Positions 17,489 to 26,002 of a stretch of 64,000 nucleotides of DNA are shown piece by piece. The DNA lies in contig NZ_JAKEEB010000034.1 of assembly GCF_021462825.1 (NCBI RefSeq), positions 1 through 64,000 on the forward strand, in the 5' to 3' direction. The stretch is from Streptomyces glomeratus. Lineage in GTDB: Bacteria; Actinomycetota; Actinomycetes; Streptomycetales; Streptomycetaceae. The notes under the pieces were generated by a model. That model saw only the letters and a list, made by a program, of their open reading frames with translations. It made no database searches and had not been told where the DNA came from. The translations under genes and the position numbers were made by a program. Positions within the stretch are counted from its first letter, which is position 1, and every line of letters starts with the position of its first letter.

Positions 17489-20400
17489 TTATTGCTGTGT
17501 CCAGCCGGGCGGTACGGGGCCCTGCTGCGGCTGGTTCTGCTGCGGCTCCTGGGCCTGTGCCGGGGGCTGCTGCCAGCCCTGCCCCGGCGCCGGGGGCTGC
17601 TGCTGCCAGCTCTGCCCCGGTGCGGGCTGCTGCCAGCCCTGTCCCGGCTGGGGGGCGCCGCCGGGCTGGGCGTAGGGCTGCTGGGGCTGCGGCGGGGGCG
17701 CGTACCCCTGGGGCTGCTGCTGGAACTGGAGGTTCGGGTTGCCGAAGCCCTGCTGCGTTCGGGCGATGTCCTCGGCGACGAGAGCGGCGAGATCGAAATA
17801 GGCCTCGCGGGTCTTCGGACGCATCATGCTGAGGTCCACCTCGGCGCCCGCCGCGAGGTGCTCGTCGAAGGGCACCACGACGACACCGCGGCAGCGGGTC
17901 TCGAAGTGCGCGACGATGTCCTCCACCTTGATCATCTTGCCCGTCTCGCGGACACCGGAGATCACGGTGACCGACCGCTGGACGAGATCGGCGAACCCGT
18001 TCGCCGAGAGCCAGTCGAGCGTGGTGGAGGCGCTGCTCGCGCCGTCCACCGAGGGCGTGGAGATGATGATCAACTGGTCGGCGAGGTCCAGGACTCCGCG
18101 CATCGCGCTGTAGAGCAGACCGGTACCCGAGTCCGTGAGGATGATCGGATACTGCCGGCCCAGCACCTCGAGCGCGCTGCGGTAGTCCTGGTCGTTGAAG
18201 GTGGTGGAGACCGCCGGGTCCACGTCGTTGGCGATGATCTCCAGACCCGAGGGGGCCTGCGAGGTGAAGCGGCGGATGTCCATGTAGCTGTTCAGCTGCG
18301 GGATCGCCTGCACCAGGTCGCGGATGGTGGCGCCCGTCTCGCGCCGCACCCGTCGGCCGAGGGTGCCCGCGTCCGGGTTGGCGTCGATCGCCAGGATCTT
18401 GTCCTGGCGCTCGGTGGCGAGCGTCGCGCCGAGCGACATGGTCGTCGTGGTCTTGCCCACGCCGCCCTTGAGGCTGATCACCGCGATCCGGTAGCAGGAC
18501 ATCACGGGCGTACGGATCAGCCCCAGCTTCCGCTGCCGCTCGGCCTCCTCCTTCTTGGCGCCGAACTTGAACCGGGACGGGCCCGCGTTGTTCTTGCGGG
18601 CCTTGGGCTGGTTGCGCAGCAGCCGGTCGGAGGACAGCTCCACGGCGGCGTTGTAACCGAGCGGGGTGCCGGGCGCGGCCTGCTGCTGCGGGGCCCCGGG
18701 CCCGGCCTGGGGACCGACCGGGGCAGTCCAGCCCTGGTTGCCGTAGGCGGCGGGCGGGGCAGCGGGGTGCTGTTGGGGTGCCTGCTGCTGAGGCACCTGC
18801 TGCTGCGGCGCCTGTTGCTGCGCTGCCTGCTGCTGGGGCAGAGGCTGGGCCGGGACCTGCTGGGGGGCCGGAGGCTGCTGGTGGGGCGCGGGCTGCTGCG
18901 GCTGAGTGGGCTGCTGCGGCGGGGTGGGCAGCGGGTAGCCGTAGCCCGGCTGCTGGGGCGGATAACCGTAGGCGACCGGCCCGGGCTGCTGCGGCAGCGG
19001 GTAGCCGTACCCGGCGGCCTGCGGCTGCGGCTGCGGGGGCTGGCCGGGCTGCGCCGGGAACGCGGGCGGCTGTGCCGGGAACGCGGACGGCTCCGGCGGG
19101 CCGAACGTGCCCTGCGGAGGCGTCGGGTGGCCAGGCTGTCCGGGCCCTGGCTGCGCGGGGGGCTGAGGATGCCCGTACCCGGTGGCTTGCCCGGGGACCC
19201 CCTGCCCGGGGACCCCCTGCCCGGGGACCCCCTGCCCGGGGGCCCCTTGCGCGGCGGCCGGGGCCTGGCCGGGCTGCTGCCCTGTCTGCTGCGGTACTCC
19301 CTGGACGGGGCGTGCGGAGATATAGCCCTCCGGCAGCGGGGGAAGTTCCTGGTCCGCCTGGGGTGCCGCCGGGGTCCCTGCGGCGGGCGGCGCCGATGGC
19401 TGCTGTGCCTGCGCCGCGGACGGAGCGGCGGGAGCCGGCTGCGCCTCTGCCCCCGCTTGTGCAGGTGCCTGTGCATGCGCCTGTGCGGCCGCCGCCGTGC
19501 CCGCCTCCGCGCCGGTCTCCGCCTCGGGCTCGGCTTCCGGCTCCGGTTCAGCCGGGGTTGACGCGGCCTCAGGGCCGGGCTGAGCGGCGGACTCCGCATC
19601 GGGCCGGACGTCCGCCGTCTCCGCGCTGTCCGCACCGGACACGGACCCGGCGGAGTCACCGGGCTCCGCCTCCCCGGCCCGCTCCTCCTCCGGCTCCTCG
19701 TCGTCGGCATCGCCGAACAGCCGCTCCGCCTCGGCGTCGGCGGCGGCGTGGTTGAGTTCGGGCATCGGCTGCTCGGGGACGGTCCCCGAGGGGACGCTCG
19801 CCGTCGGGGCAGCCGCCTGGGGCTGGTGGGCCTGGGGCAGGTAGGACTGGGGCGGGTCGCTCGGGAGCGGAGTGCCCTGGGGCGCGTTCCCCTGGGCGTC
19901 CTCGTCGACCGGCCGCAGCACGGGGAAGCCGGGTGCGCTGGACGGCTGGGCCGGCACCTGCTGCTGGGGCCGGCCGTAACCGCCCGGTGCGCCCTGGCTC
20001 TGCTGGGGTGCGCCCGCGGCCGTCTGCTGGGGTGCGCCGGCGGCCGTCTGCTGGGGGTAGCCGTAGCCGTCGGGCGCCGTGGCGGCTGAGGCTGTCTGGG
20101 GAGTGCCCGGCGTGGGGTGCTGCTGCGGAAATCCGTAGCCGCCCGTCGCGTACGGGTTCGCGCCGGGCGCGCCAGGGGCACCAGGTGCGCCGGGCACGCC
20201 GGGTGCGCCCTGCGCGGGCTGCTGCGGCACGCTCTGGGCGTACGGCTGCGCCGGCGCGGGGACCTGGGGTGCCGGAGCGTGCGGAGCGGCGGCCTGGGAT
20301 CCCGGCGCCTGGGGAACGGCGGCCTGGGGCGCGGGAGTGTGCGGTGCGGGAACCTGGGGCGCGGGAGCGCCCGGCGGCCCGGTGGGTGACCCGACGGGCG

Positions 20401-20593
20401 GTCCGGGAGGCGGCGGTGGCGGTGCCTGGCCGGCGTCCGGCTGACCGCTGGCCGCGGAGCCACCCTGCGTGCTTTGGGCGTACCAGGCGGGAGGCGTGTA
20501 GACGATTTCGAATTCGCCGGTGAGGTCAACCTCTTGATCGTCCCCGTCCGAGGACGGGCTGCCGCCGTTGTACTCGGACCGATCGCTGTTCAC
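17489..20593 (-). CDS. EspI-like ParA/MinD ATPase with long Pro/Gln/Ala-rich N-terminus
   Basis: 1034 residues from GTG 20593 (AGGAGG 7 bases upstream in the gene sense). Residues 1 to about 660 are disordered Pro/Gln/Ala/Gly-rich repeats. A Lys/Arg-rich bridge leads to a ParA/MinD fold from about 698, with a deviant Walker A LKGGVGKTTTTMSLGATLA (Lys709 to Thr717), AIDANPDAGTLGRR, and ILTDSGTGLLYSAMRGVL as the later motifs. A Gln/Pro tail ends it. The layout matches mycobacterial EspI, an ESX-1-associated ATPase, and a protein of this type borders the Streptomyces ESX locus. A role in controlling secretion is inferred. Confidence 0.82.
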   Translation of the reverse strand: MNSDRSEYNGGSPSSDGDDQEVDLTGEFEIVYTPPAWYAQSTQGGSAASGQPDAGQAPPPPPPGPPVGSPTGPPGAPAPQVPAPHTPAPQAAVPQAPGSQAAAPHAPAPQVPAPAQPYAQSVPQQPAQGAPGVPGAPGAPGAPGANPYATGGYGFPQQHPTPGTPQTASAATAPDGYGYPQQTAAGAPQQTAAGAPQQSQGAPGGYGRPQQQVPAQPSSAPGFPVLRPVDEDAQGNAPQGTPLPSDPPQSYLPQAHQPQAAAPTASVPSGTVPEQPMPELNHAAADAEAERLFGDADDEEPEEERAGEAEPGDSAGSVSGADSAETADVRPDAESAAQPGPEAASTPAEPEPEAEPEAETGAEAGTAAAAQAHAQAPAQAGAEAQPAPAAPSAAQAQQPSAPPAAGTPAAPQADQELPPLPEGYISARPVQGVPQQTGQQPGQAPAAAQGAPGQGVPGQGVPGQGVPGQATGYGHPQPPAQPGPGQPGHPTPPQGTFGPPEPSAFPAQPPAFPAQPGQPPQPQPQAAGYGYPLPQQPGPVAYGYPPQQPGYGYPLPTPPQQPTQPQQPAPHQQPPAPQQVPAQPLPQQQAAQQQAPQQQVPQQQAPQQHPAAPPAAYGNQGWTAPVGPQAGPGAPQQQAAPGTPLGYNAAVELSSDRLLRNQPKARKNNAGPSRFKFGAKKEEAERQRKLGLIRTPVMSCYRIAVISLKGGVGKTTTTMSLGATLATERQDKILAIDANPDAGTLGRRVRRETGATIRDLVQAIPQLNSYMDIRRFTSQAPSGLEIIANDVDPAVSTTFNDQDYRSALEVLGRQYPIILTDSGTGLLYSAMRGVLDLADQLIIISTPSVDGASSASTTLDWLSANGFADLVQRSVTVISGVRETGKMIKVEDIVAHFETRCRGVVVVPFDEHLAAGAEVDLSMMRPKTREAYFDLAALVAEDIARTQQGFGNPNLQFQQQPQGYAPPPQPQQPYAQPGGAPQPGQGWQQPAPGQSWQQQPPAPGQGWQQPPAQAQEPQQNQPQQGPVPPGWTQQ
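19188..19247. repeat. 15-bp tandem repeat inside the ParA-like gene
   Basis: Three exact copies of TGCCCGGGGACCCCC (19188-19232) plus a diverged fourth encode successive GQGVP-type pentapeptides in the disordered region. It is an in-frame coding minisatellite that probably varies in copy number between strains. Confidence 0.85.
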
Positions 20594-20779
20594 TGCTTGC
20601 CTCCTGGTCAGCCACTGCTGCTGAGTTGGTCGTCGTCGCGGCCGGGCGGACCGAGTGGCGGGTCCCACGCGGCTGCGATCGTCACCGCATCACCAGAAGA
20701 CTAATCACTCGTATCGCGGGAGGGAAAAGTGGCCGTGGGGGCCGCCGGCCGGCGCCGCGCGTCCCGAGACGACGACGTG

Positions 20780-21622
20780 TCAGTCCATACGGCGGGCCGC
20801 GCCGAGAAGGCCCGTCTCCGCGTCGGTGGGTTCGGTCATGACGAACTTGCGGTGCTTGCGGGTGCACCACAGGGCGACGCCGTCGTAGAGGGTCGGCAGC
20901 AGCTGGAGATGCTCGTCCGGGATGCCCAGGGTGTCGCGTACGATTTCCGTCTCCTGGGGCGAGATGCGCTGAATTCCCACCAGTTGGGCCTGAGCCAGCC
21001 AGCGGGGCGCGTGCTCGCTGACGAAGGGCAGCACCGTCACGACGGCCTGCCACGGCAGGGAGGTCACCCGCCCGCGCGGCGGGCGGACACCGCAGTCCCG
21101 GATCAGCACCACCGGGCTGGAGACGGAGGGACCCTGAGCGGGCACCCGTCCCACCGGATAGACCGTCACGCACTGCTGACCGCCGCCCGCCGCCTGCGCC
21201 AACTGCTGCCAGACCTGCGGACGGCCGGTCTCGACGCCCACGCGCGCGCCCGTCGCGGCGGCGCGCAGCGCCAGCACCTGGGCGAGCCAGAGACCACCCA
21301 CGAGGACGACGTCGAAGGGCGTGGGACGGGACAGGCCGAGCACGGCCGGCTGCGACTCCGGGTCCGTACCGATGATCACGCCGTCGTCACCGATCGGCAT
21401 GCTGATCGCCGCGAGCTCGTCGACGGTGACCACATGGCGGTTGCGGCGCGGCCCGCGCAGCCCGAAACCCGGGCTGAAGATGCGCCGCTGCTCCTGCGGC
21501 GTCTCCGGCTGCCGGACGACGGGAATCATTCCGGTGTCCGTGGGTGAGGCCACGTGCGCCGGCGTGCGCCCGGCGGCCCGGCCGTGCTGCCCCGGGTCCG
21601 TGACCGTGGTGGGGTGGGACAT
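20780..21622 (-). CDS. ESX-locus conserved protein of unknown function, coupled to eccE
   Basis: 280 residues from ATG 21622, which shares one base with the eccE stop (TGATG), so it is translationally coupled. I do not recognise a named family. The N-terminal 30 residues are polar. Residues about 65-115 have alternating hydrophobic strands (VVTVDELAAISMPIGDDGVI, then VVLVGGLWLAQVLALRAAAT), and the C-terminal part contains DEHLQLLPTLYDGVALWCTR. No signal peptide or clear membrane helix is seen. Placement between eccE and the ParA-like gene suggests a cytosolic accessory factor of secretion. Confidence 0.7.
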   Translation of the reverse strand: MSHPTTVTDPGQHGRAAGRTPAHVASPTDTGMIPVVRQPETPQEQRRIFSPGFGLRGPRRNRHVVTVDELAAISMPIGDDGVIIGTDPESQPAVLGLSRPTPFDVVLVGGLWLAQVLALRAAATGARVGVETGRPQVWQQLAQAAGGGQQCVTVYPVGRVPAQGPSVSSPVVLIRDCGVRPPRGRVTSLPWQAVVTVLPFVSEHAPRWLAQAQLVGIQRISPQETEIVRDTLGIPDEHLQLLPTLYDGVALWCTRKHRKFVMTEPTDAETGLLGAARRMD

Positions 21623-22938
21623 CAGTACGTACCTCCGAGCGGCAGAGTGGCGAGGGCTCCGGGGACCTGCTCCCGGTCGAGGCGTACCAGCCCGACCTTC
21701 GCGGCGCTCGCGGCCCGCTCCAACTCCCGTCCTACCTGGCCCAGTTCACTGTCGCCGCGGGCGGTGATGCGCAGGTGCCCGGTGAGGGAGACACCCCGGT
21801 TGCCGGCCCTGCCCAGGGTCATGCTGAACGTGGTGGCGAGCACCGGGAGCGAGGTGAGCCGCGTGACCAGTTCCGGCAGCGCCACACCGCTGTCACCCAA
21901 CTGCGGCCAGCGGGAGAGCCAGTACGTGGTGTGCCACCGGTCGTCGACCCGCCAGCTCCGCACCGACTCGACCGTACGCCGCTGGGCCGGACGCCCGTCC
22001 TGGGCGTGCTGCGCATTGGCCCTCGGGTTCAGACAGGCGGACGTCGCGAGCGCCTGAACGAGCTCGTTCTCGTCCAGGATGGTCGCCTTGAAACCGGCCC
22101 CGGCCAGCCGGCTCGCCAGCTGGTCCGCCACCCGCAGCAGGGCGCGCTGCGCTCCGGGAACGCCGTCACCCCGGGCCTGAACCGCCTCCGGGCACAGTTC
22201 CGGGTCGAGTTTGAGGGCGACCCAGGTGAGCCGCAGCGCGGGAGAGCCGGCCTGCGCCTGGAGGGGGCCGTACGACCGCACGGCGACCGACTGCGGCGGC
22301 AGATGCGGCGCGGGTGCCGGCTGCGTGTGCTGCACGACCTGCGCGGATGCCAGACGGATCCCGTCGACCTCCAGGGCCTCGTGGATCAGTTCGAGCGGCA
22401 GTCGGCGCCCGGCGGACTCGGGACGCAGCGGCTGGTCTCCCGGCTGCACGAAGAGCACGGTGGTCAGGAAGGTGCCGTCGCCGATCATGCCGATCGAGCG
22501 GTCGTCACGGGACACGAAGCGGTACGTCCGCAGAGCCGGGTCGCACTCCACGGTGGGCGCCAGCAGCGGGTCCGTCCCCGGCGGGACGGGCAGCTTGGCC
22601 TCGCGCCGACGGCGCCGCAGCGCGCGCGTGGCCTCGTACCACTCGGGCAGCGGCCGGTGGCCCCGGCGCAGGACGGCGAGAAGCAGCAGCAGCGCCGCCA
22701 CCGCACCGGCCGGGGCCAGCAGCCAGGTGGCGTCGGCGGCCCAGGCGGCCAGCATCACGGCCGCCGCGAGCTCGATCAGAACGAGCTGCGGCAGGCGCAG
22801 CGGGCCCATACCGCCCGGGCTGGGCAGCGTACGCGGCGTCGCGGCGGCCGGGGCCGGAGCCGGCACGCGTCTGCGGTCCGGACCGTCCTGTTGTTGCTGT
22901 GCGCGGCCTCTGCGCCGAGTGCTCGTAGCGCTGGTCAT
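21622..22938 (-). CDS. eccE: Type VII secretion protein EccE
   Basis: 438 residues from ATG 22938 (AAAGGGA upstream; ATG 22950 is the alternative but has no spaced ribosome site). After a basic, Gln-rich cytosolic start there are two adjacent membrane helices at about 48-85 (LPQLVLIELAAAVMLAAWAA and LLAPAGAVAALLLLLAVLRR). Then comes a soluble domain with WYEATRALRRRRREAKLP and a late region typical of EccE (TTYWLSRWPQLGDSGVALPE, TTFSMTLGRAGNRGVSLTGH). EccE is the peripheral membrane component of the ESX translocon. It is divergent from eccB. Confidence 0.85.
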   Translation of the reverse strand: MTSATSTRRRGRAQQQQDGPDRRRVPAPAPAAATPRTLPSPGGMGPLRLPQLVLIELAAAVMLAAWAADATWLLAPAGAVAALLLLLAVLRRGHRPLPEWYEATRALRRRRREAKLPVPPGTDPLLAPTVECDPALRTYRFVSRDDRSIGMIGDGTFLTTVLFVQPGDQPLRPESAGRRLPLELIHEALEVDGIRLASAQVVQHTQPAPAPHLPPQSVAVRSYGPLQAQAGSPALRLTWVALKLDPELCPEAVQARGDGVPGAQRALLRVADQLASRLAGAGFKATILDENELVQALATSACLNPRANAQHAQDGRPAQRRTVESVRSWRVDDRWHTTYWLSRWPQLGDSGVALPELVTRLTSLPVLATTFSMTLGRAGNRGVSLTGHLRITARGDSELGQVGRELERAASAAKVGLVRLDREQVPGALATLPLGGTY

Positions 22939-23291
22939 CCCCCGGGACATCCCTTTCGCGAAATTGTGGCCGTTCGTCGGGCGGAGATCCTCTGTCGGAT
23001 ATCCCGGCGACGGGCCAGGGGCACCGATGGCCCACCTCGTCCATGCGCGGGCCTCACGGTACCCGCTGCCGAACGCCGGGCGACACAGGGGACACCGGAA
23101 CCCCAGGTGACCCAGCCTGTCATGGACCGGCCCCGCATGGTGGAGCGCTGTGTGAGGCTCTGTGAAGATGCGGGAGCAGCCCCGCACCTGATGAACCGTC
23201 GCACCATGGCGCAGTGCGATAGTAAGGGCCTGCTCGGCCGAAGCGGCCTTTCGAGTACACAGAGCATCACAAAACGGGAGACCTGGGGACC
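22939..23291. promoter_or_regulatory. Divergent control region between eccE and eccB
   Basis: 353 bases separate the start codons of eccE (minus) and eccB (plus). No credible gene lies here; the open frames are antisense or of poor composition. A small inverted repeat TGCGGG-AGCAG-CCCCGCA lies at about 23170. Both halves of the left ESX core must be driven from here. Confidence 0.5.
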
Positions 23292-24899
23292 ATGGCAAAG
23301 CGTCGGGACGAGCTCGCCGCCTACACGTTCGCTCGCAAGCGCACCGTCGCGGCGTTCCTGGCACCATCGCCGGGAGGCTCCGACGAAGGCGCTCCGCGCG
23401 CCATGCAGACGGTGATGCCCAGCCTGGCGATGGGAGTCGTGCTGGTGGTGGGCTTCATCGCCTGGGGTGTGATCAAGCCCTCGGCGCCCAAGGGCTGGGA
23501 CACGCCCGGTGAGTACATCATCGTCGACAGCGACTCCACGACACGCTACGTCGTCCTCAACGACAAGGCCGCGAACGGCAAGGCCACGCCGACACTGCAC
23601 CCCGTCCTCAACTACGCCTCCGCCAAGCTGCTCCTGGACAAGGACAAGGGCAGCGTCATCGAGGTGCCCGGCAAGGAGATCGACAAGAGCGGCATCCCGC
23701 ACGGCGCGACCCTCGGCATCCCCTACGCCCCCGACCGGCTGCCCGCGAAGGAGGACGCGGAGAAGGCGAAGACCTGGGCGGTGTGCGAGCGGCCCGCCCC
23801 CGGATCGGACGGCGCCATCGGCCGCGCCGTCTTCGTCCTCGACACGGACGACGCGAAGACACTGGAGAACAGCGGGAAGGTCGACGCCCACGAGGCCCTG
23901 TACGTCGTCGACTCCAAGACCTCGCGCGAGTACCTGGTGGACGGCAAGGGCAACGCCTTCCAGCTGGGCGGGCCGTCGGGTCTGGACAGCACCACCATGG
24001 AGCAGCTGCGCGCCGCCGTCATCGGCACCGCGGCCCGGCCGCAGCCGGTGAGCCAGCAGTGGCTGCACACGCTCAACGAAGGCGGCGTCATCACCTTCCC
24101 GACGGTTCCGTCCGCCGGCCAGGCGACCTCGGTCAAGGGCCTGCCCCAGGAGGCACGGACGGTGGGCCGGGTGCTCAAGGCCCAGGACGCGCAGGGCACT
24201 CAGTACTACGTCGTCCTGCGGGACCGGGTCGCCGCCATCTCACCCTTCGTGGCCAACCTGCTGAAGAGCTCGCCCTCCGCCAGACTGGCCTACGGCACCG
24301 ACGGGGTCACCGACATCAAGGTGAGCACCCCGGACATCATCGCCGCCAACGGCGGCCAGGCCGACCTCTTCTACGCGGACAAGGGCTGGCCGCAGAGCGT
24401 TCCGCGGCAGGCCAACCCCGCGGCCACCGCAGGCGAGGAGGCCCGCACCACCTCCTGCAGCGTCTACAACGGCACCATCGGCGAGGACAGGAAGCCGCAG
24501 CTCGCCACCTGGGCCGGAACCACGTACCCCAAGAAGGTCATCGCCGACTCGATGAGCGCCTACGTCTCGTCGGGCTCGGGCCTGCTCTTCCAGGAGGTCA
24601 CCGGTACGGCGCAGGGCGGCGGTGCCACCTACCTGCTGACCGACACGGGCCTGCGCTACTCCCTGCCGTCGAACAACGACAGCGCCGCCGCGGCATCGTC
24701 GTCGACCGCGGCCTCTTCCTCGTCGTCCTCGGCCACGTCCTCGTCGAACGACGGGCCGAGCGACACGGACAAGGCGCGCACCCGGCTGGGCTACGAGAAG
24801 GTCTCCAACCCCGCGGTGGTACCGCAGTCTTGGGCCACCTTCATCCCCAAGGGGCCCACTTTGGACACCGGCAGCGCGGCCCAGCCGCAGGCCCAGTGA
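23292..24899 (+). CDS. eccB: Type VII secretion protein EccB
   Basis: 535 residues from ATG 23292. The EccB start is diagnostic: KRRDELAAYTFARKRTVAAF, then a single membrane helix at about 43-60 (PSLAMGVVLVVGFIAWGVIK) and a large extracytoplasmic domain with GEYIIVDSDSTTRYVVLND. A Ser-rich linker (about 475-495) precedes the C-terminal end. EccB is a core translocon membrane component that extends into the cell wall side. It is the first gene of the plus-strand run eccB - esx - esx - mycP. Confidence 0.93.
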   Translation: MAKRRDELAAYTFARKRTVAAFLAPSPGGSDEGAPRAMQTVMPSLAMGVVLVVGFIAWGVIKPSAPKGWDTPGEYIIVDSDSTTRYVVLNDKAANGKATPTLHPVLNYASAKLLLDKDKGSVIEVPGKEIDKSGIPHGATLGIPYAPDRLPAKEDAEKAKTWAVCERPAPGSDGAIGRAVFVLDTDDAKTLENSGKVDAHEALYVVDSKTSREYLVDGKGNAFQLGGPSGLDSTTMEQLRAAVIGTAARPQPVSQQWLHTLNEGGVITFPTVPSAGQATSVKGLPQEARTVGRVLKAQDAQGTQYYVVLRDRVAAISPFVANLLKSSPSARLAYGTDGVTDIKVSTPDIIAANGGQADLFYADKGWPQSVPRQANPAATAGEEARTTSCSVYNGTIGEDRKPQLATWAGTTYPKKVIADSMSAYVSSGSGLLFQEVTGTAQGGGATYLLTDTGLRYSLPSNNDSAAAASSSTAASSSSSSATSSSNDGPSDTDKARTRLGYEKVSNPAVVPQSWATFIPKGPTLDTGSAAQPQAQ

Positions 24900-25107
24900 G
24901 TGCCCAACAGGCCTGCGGAACACCCGACTTGGTGGCGTACGGTCACAGGATCATCGCTCAAGTGTGTGAGCCGTGTAACTGATTGGCCCTGTCCGTGGAT
25001 GAGTGACAGGCTGACGATAGAGTGTTTGCAGCACTCAAAGCTGCGAAGCTTTTCCGGGCACCTGGGCAGGTTTCCCGGATCAACGACGACATGGGGGAAG
25101 GTTCATC
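24900..25107. promoter_or_regulatory. Leader of the WXG100 gene pair
   Basis: 208 bases with AT-richer patches upstream of the first WXG100 gene. It contains the imperfect inverted repeat CCTGTC / GACAGG (about 24988-25010). The ribosome site GGGGAAGG sits just before ATG 25108. High expression of Esx proteins usually needs a dedicated promoter, and this is the only non-coding space before the pair. No further feature is seen. Confidence 0.4.
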
Positions 25108-25419
25108 ATGGCCGGCCAGTTCCGGGTAACAGAAGACGAACTGACCAAGCTCTCCAGCGACATCAGCACCGCGAACGGTCAGATCCAGGGAGAGATCCGC
25201 CGTCTCAACGGTGTGATCGACCAGATCGCGGGCGGCTGGCAGGGCCAGGCGGCCCAGTCCTACCGCCAGTTGCAGGAGCGCTGGAACGCGGACGCGAAGA
25301 GGATGAGCGACATCCTCAACGACATCAAGGAAGCCGTGGACTCCACGCGGAGCAACTACTCCGCGTCGGAAGAGCAGCAGAACTCGGAGATCAGCAAGAT
25401 CATGTCCGACTTCGGCTGA
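25108..25419 (+). CDS. WXG100 protein, EsxA/EsxB type (first of pair)
   Basis: 103 residues from ATG 25108 with GGGGAAGG upstream. A helix-turn-helix hairpin: the turn carries Trp44-Gln-Gly46 (IAGGWQGQAAQSY), and the C-terminal secretion signal YxxxE is Tyr84 to Glu88 (NYSASEEQQ). Length is canonical. It forms the classic co-secreted heterodimer with the next gene; in S. coelicolor the EsxA/EsxB pair at this locus affects sporulation. Which of the two should be called EsxA is not decided here. Confidence 0.95.
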   Translation: MAGQFRVTEDELTKLSSDISTANGQIQGEIRRLNGVIDQIAGGWQGQAAQSYRQLQERWNADAKRMSDILNDIKEAVDSTRSNYSASEEQQNSEISKIMSDFG

Positions 25420-25507
25420 TCCAGCCGCTGCGGACCAAGTTCTCAGCCTCTCGGCAGTTCCCACCGTTTCCACCGATTTCCTTCGACTCTCCCTGAAAAG
25501 GAACGCG

Positions 25508-25792
25508 ATGTCGATCCTCGTCAATTACGCAACCATCACCAACGCGTCCACGGATGTGCGCAGCACCGCCGGCCGCATCAAGCAGCAGCTCGACGACCTC
25601 GAGGCCGCGGTCAAGCGCGTCGCCAACACCTGGGAAGGTGAGGCGCAGGAGGGCTACCAGCGCAAGCAGCGCGAGTGGGACCAGACCGCCGCGGACCTGC
25701 ACGCGACCCTGCTGAAGATCTCCACGGCGCTCCAGAGCGCGGCCGAGAACTACCAGGCCACGGAGAAGAGCAACGCCTCGACCTGGGGCTGA
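25508..25792 (+). CDS. WXG100 protein, EsxA/EsxB type (second of pair)
   Basis: 94 residues from ATG 25508 with AAAAGGA upstream. Trp42-Glu-Gly44 forms the turn (VANTWEGEAQEGY) and Tyr82 to Glu86 the YxxxE signal (NYQATEKSN). Both helices are amphipathic. It lies 88 bases after the first WXG100 gene and before a strong hairpin, so the pair may form an abundant short transcript. It is the expected heterodimer partner. Confidence 0.95.
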   Translation: MSILVNYATITNASTDVRSTAGRIKQQLDDLEAAVKRVANTWEGEAQEGYQRKQREWDQTAADLHATLLKISTALQSAAENYQATEKSNASTWG

Positions 25793-25829
25793 GCCGTCGG
25801 CGGCCCGAGGGACACGACATGAGGACAAT

Positions 25830-25863
25830 CGGCCCAGCCGACGCCGCGGCGTCCGCTGGGCCG
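25830..25863 (+). terminator. Hairpin after the WXG100 pair
   Basis: CGGCCCAGC (25830-25838) pairs with GCTGGGCCG (25855-25863), and an inner GACGCC/GGCGTC extends the stem. It lies 37 bases after the second esx stop and about 140 bases before mycP, so it could terminate most transcripts and raise esx over mycP output. Confidence 0.7.
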
Positions 25864-26002
25864 ACCCCGTGTCCGGGGTCGCGCACAGGAAAGAACGCGA
25901 ATCTTCACAAGCGTTGACGCACCCTCACATGCGTCGGCGCCTCTTCACACACACCGACATGACCCAGCTTCGAAGGAAGCAAGCAAGCCCTGGGGGCCTG
26001 AC

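Noticed and set aside
17354..19561. 735-residue plus-strand frame opposite the ParA-like gene
   Set aside because: Low-complexity Leu/Arg/Gly sequence is the complement of the PQ-rich arm; no start signal and a terminator lies near its beginning.
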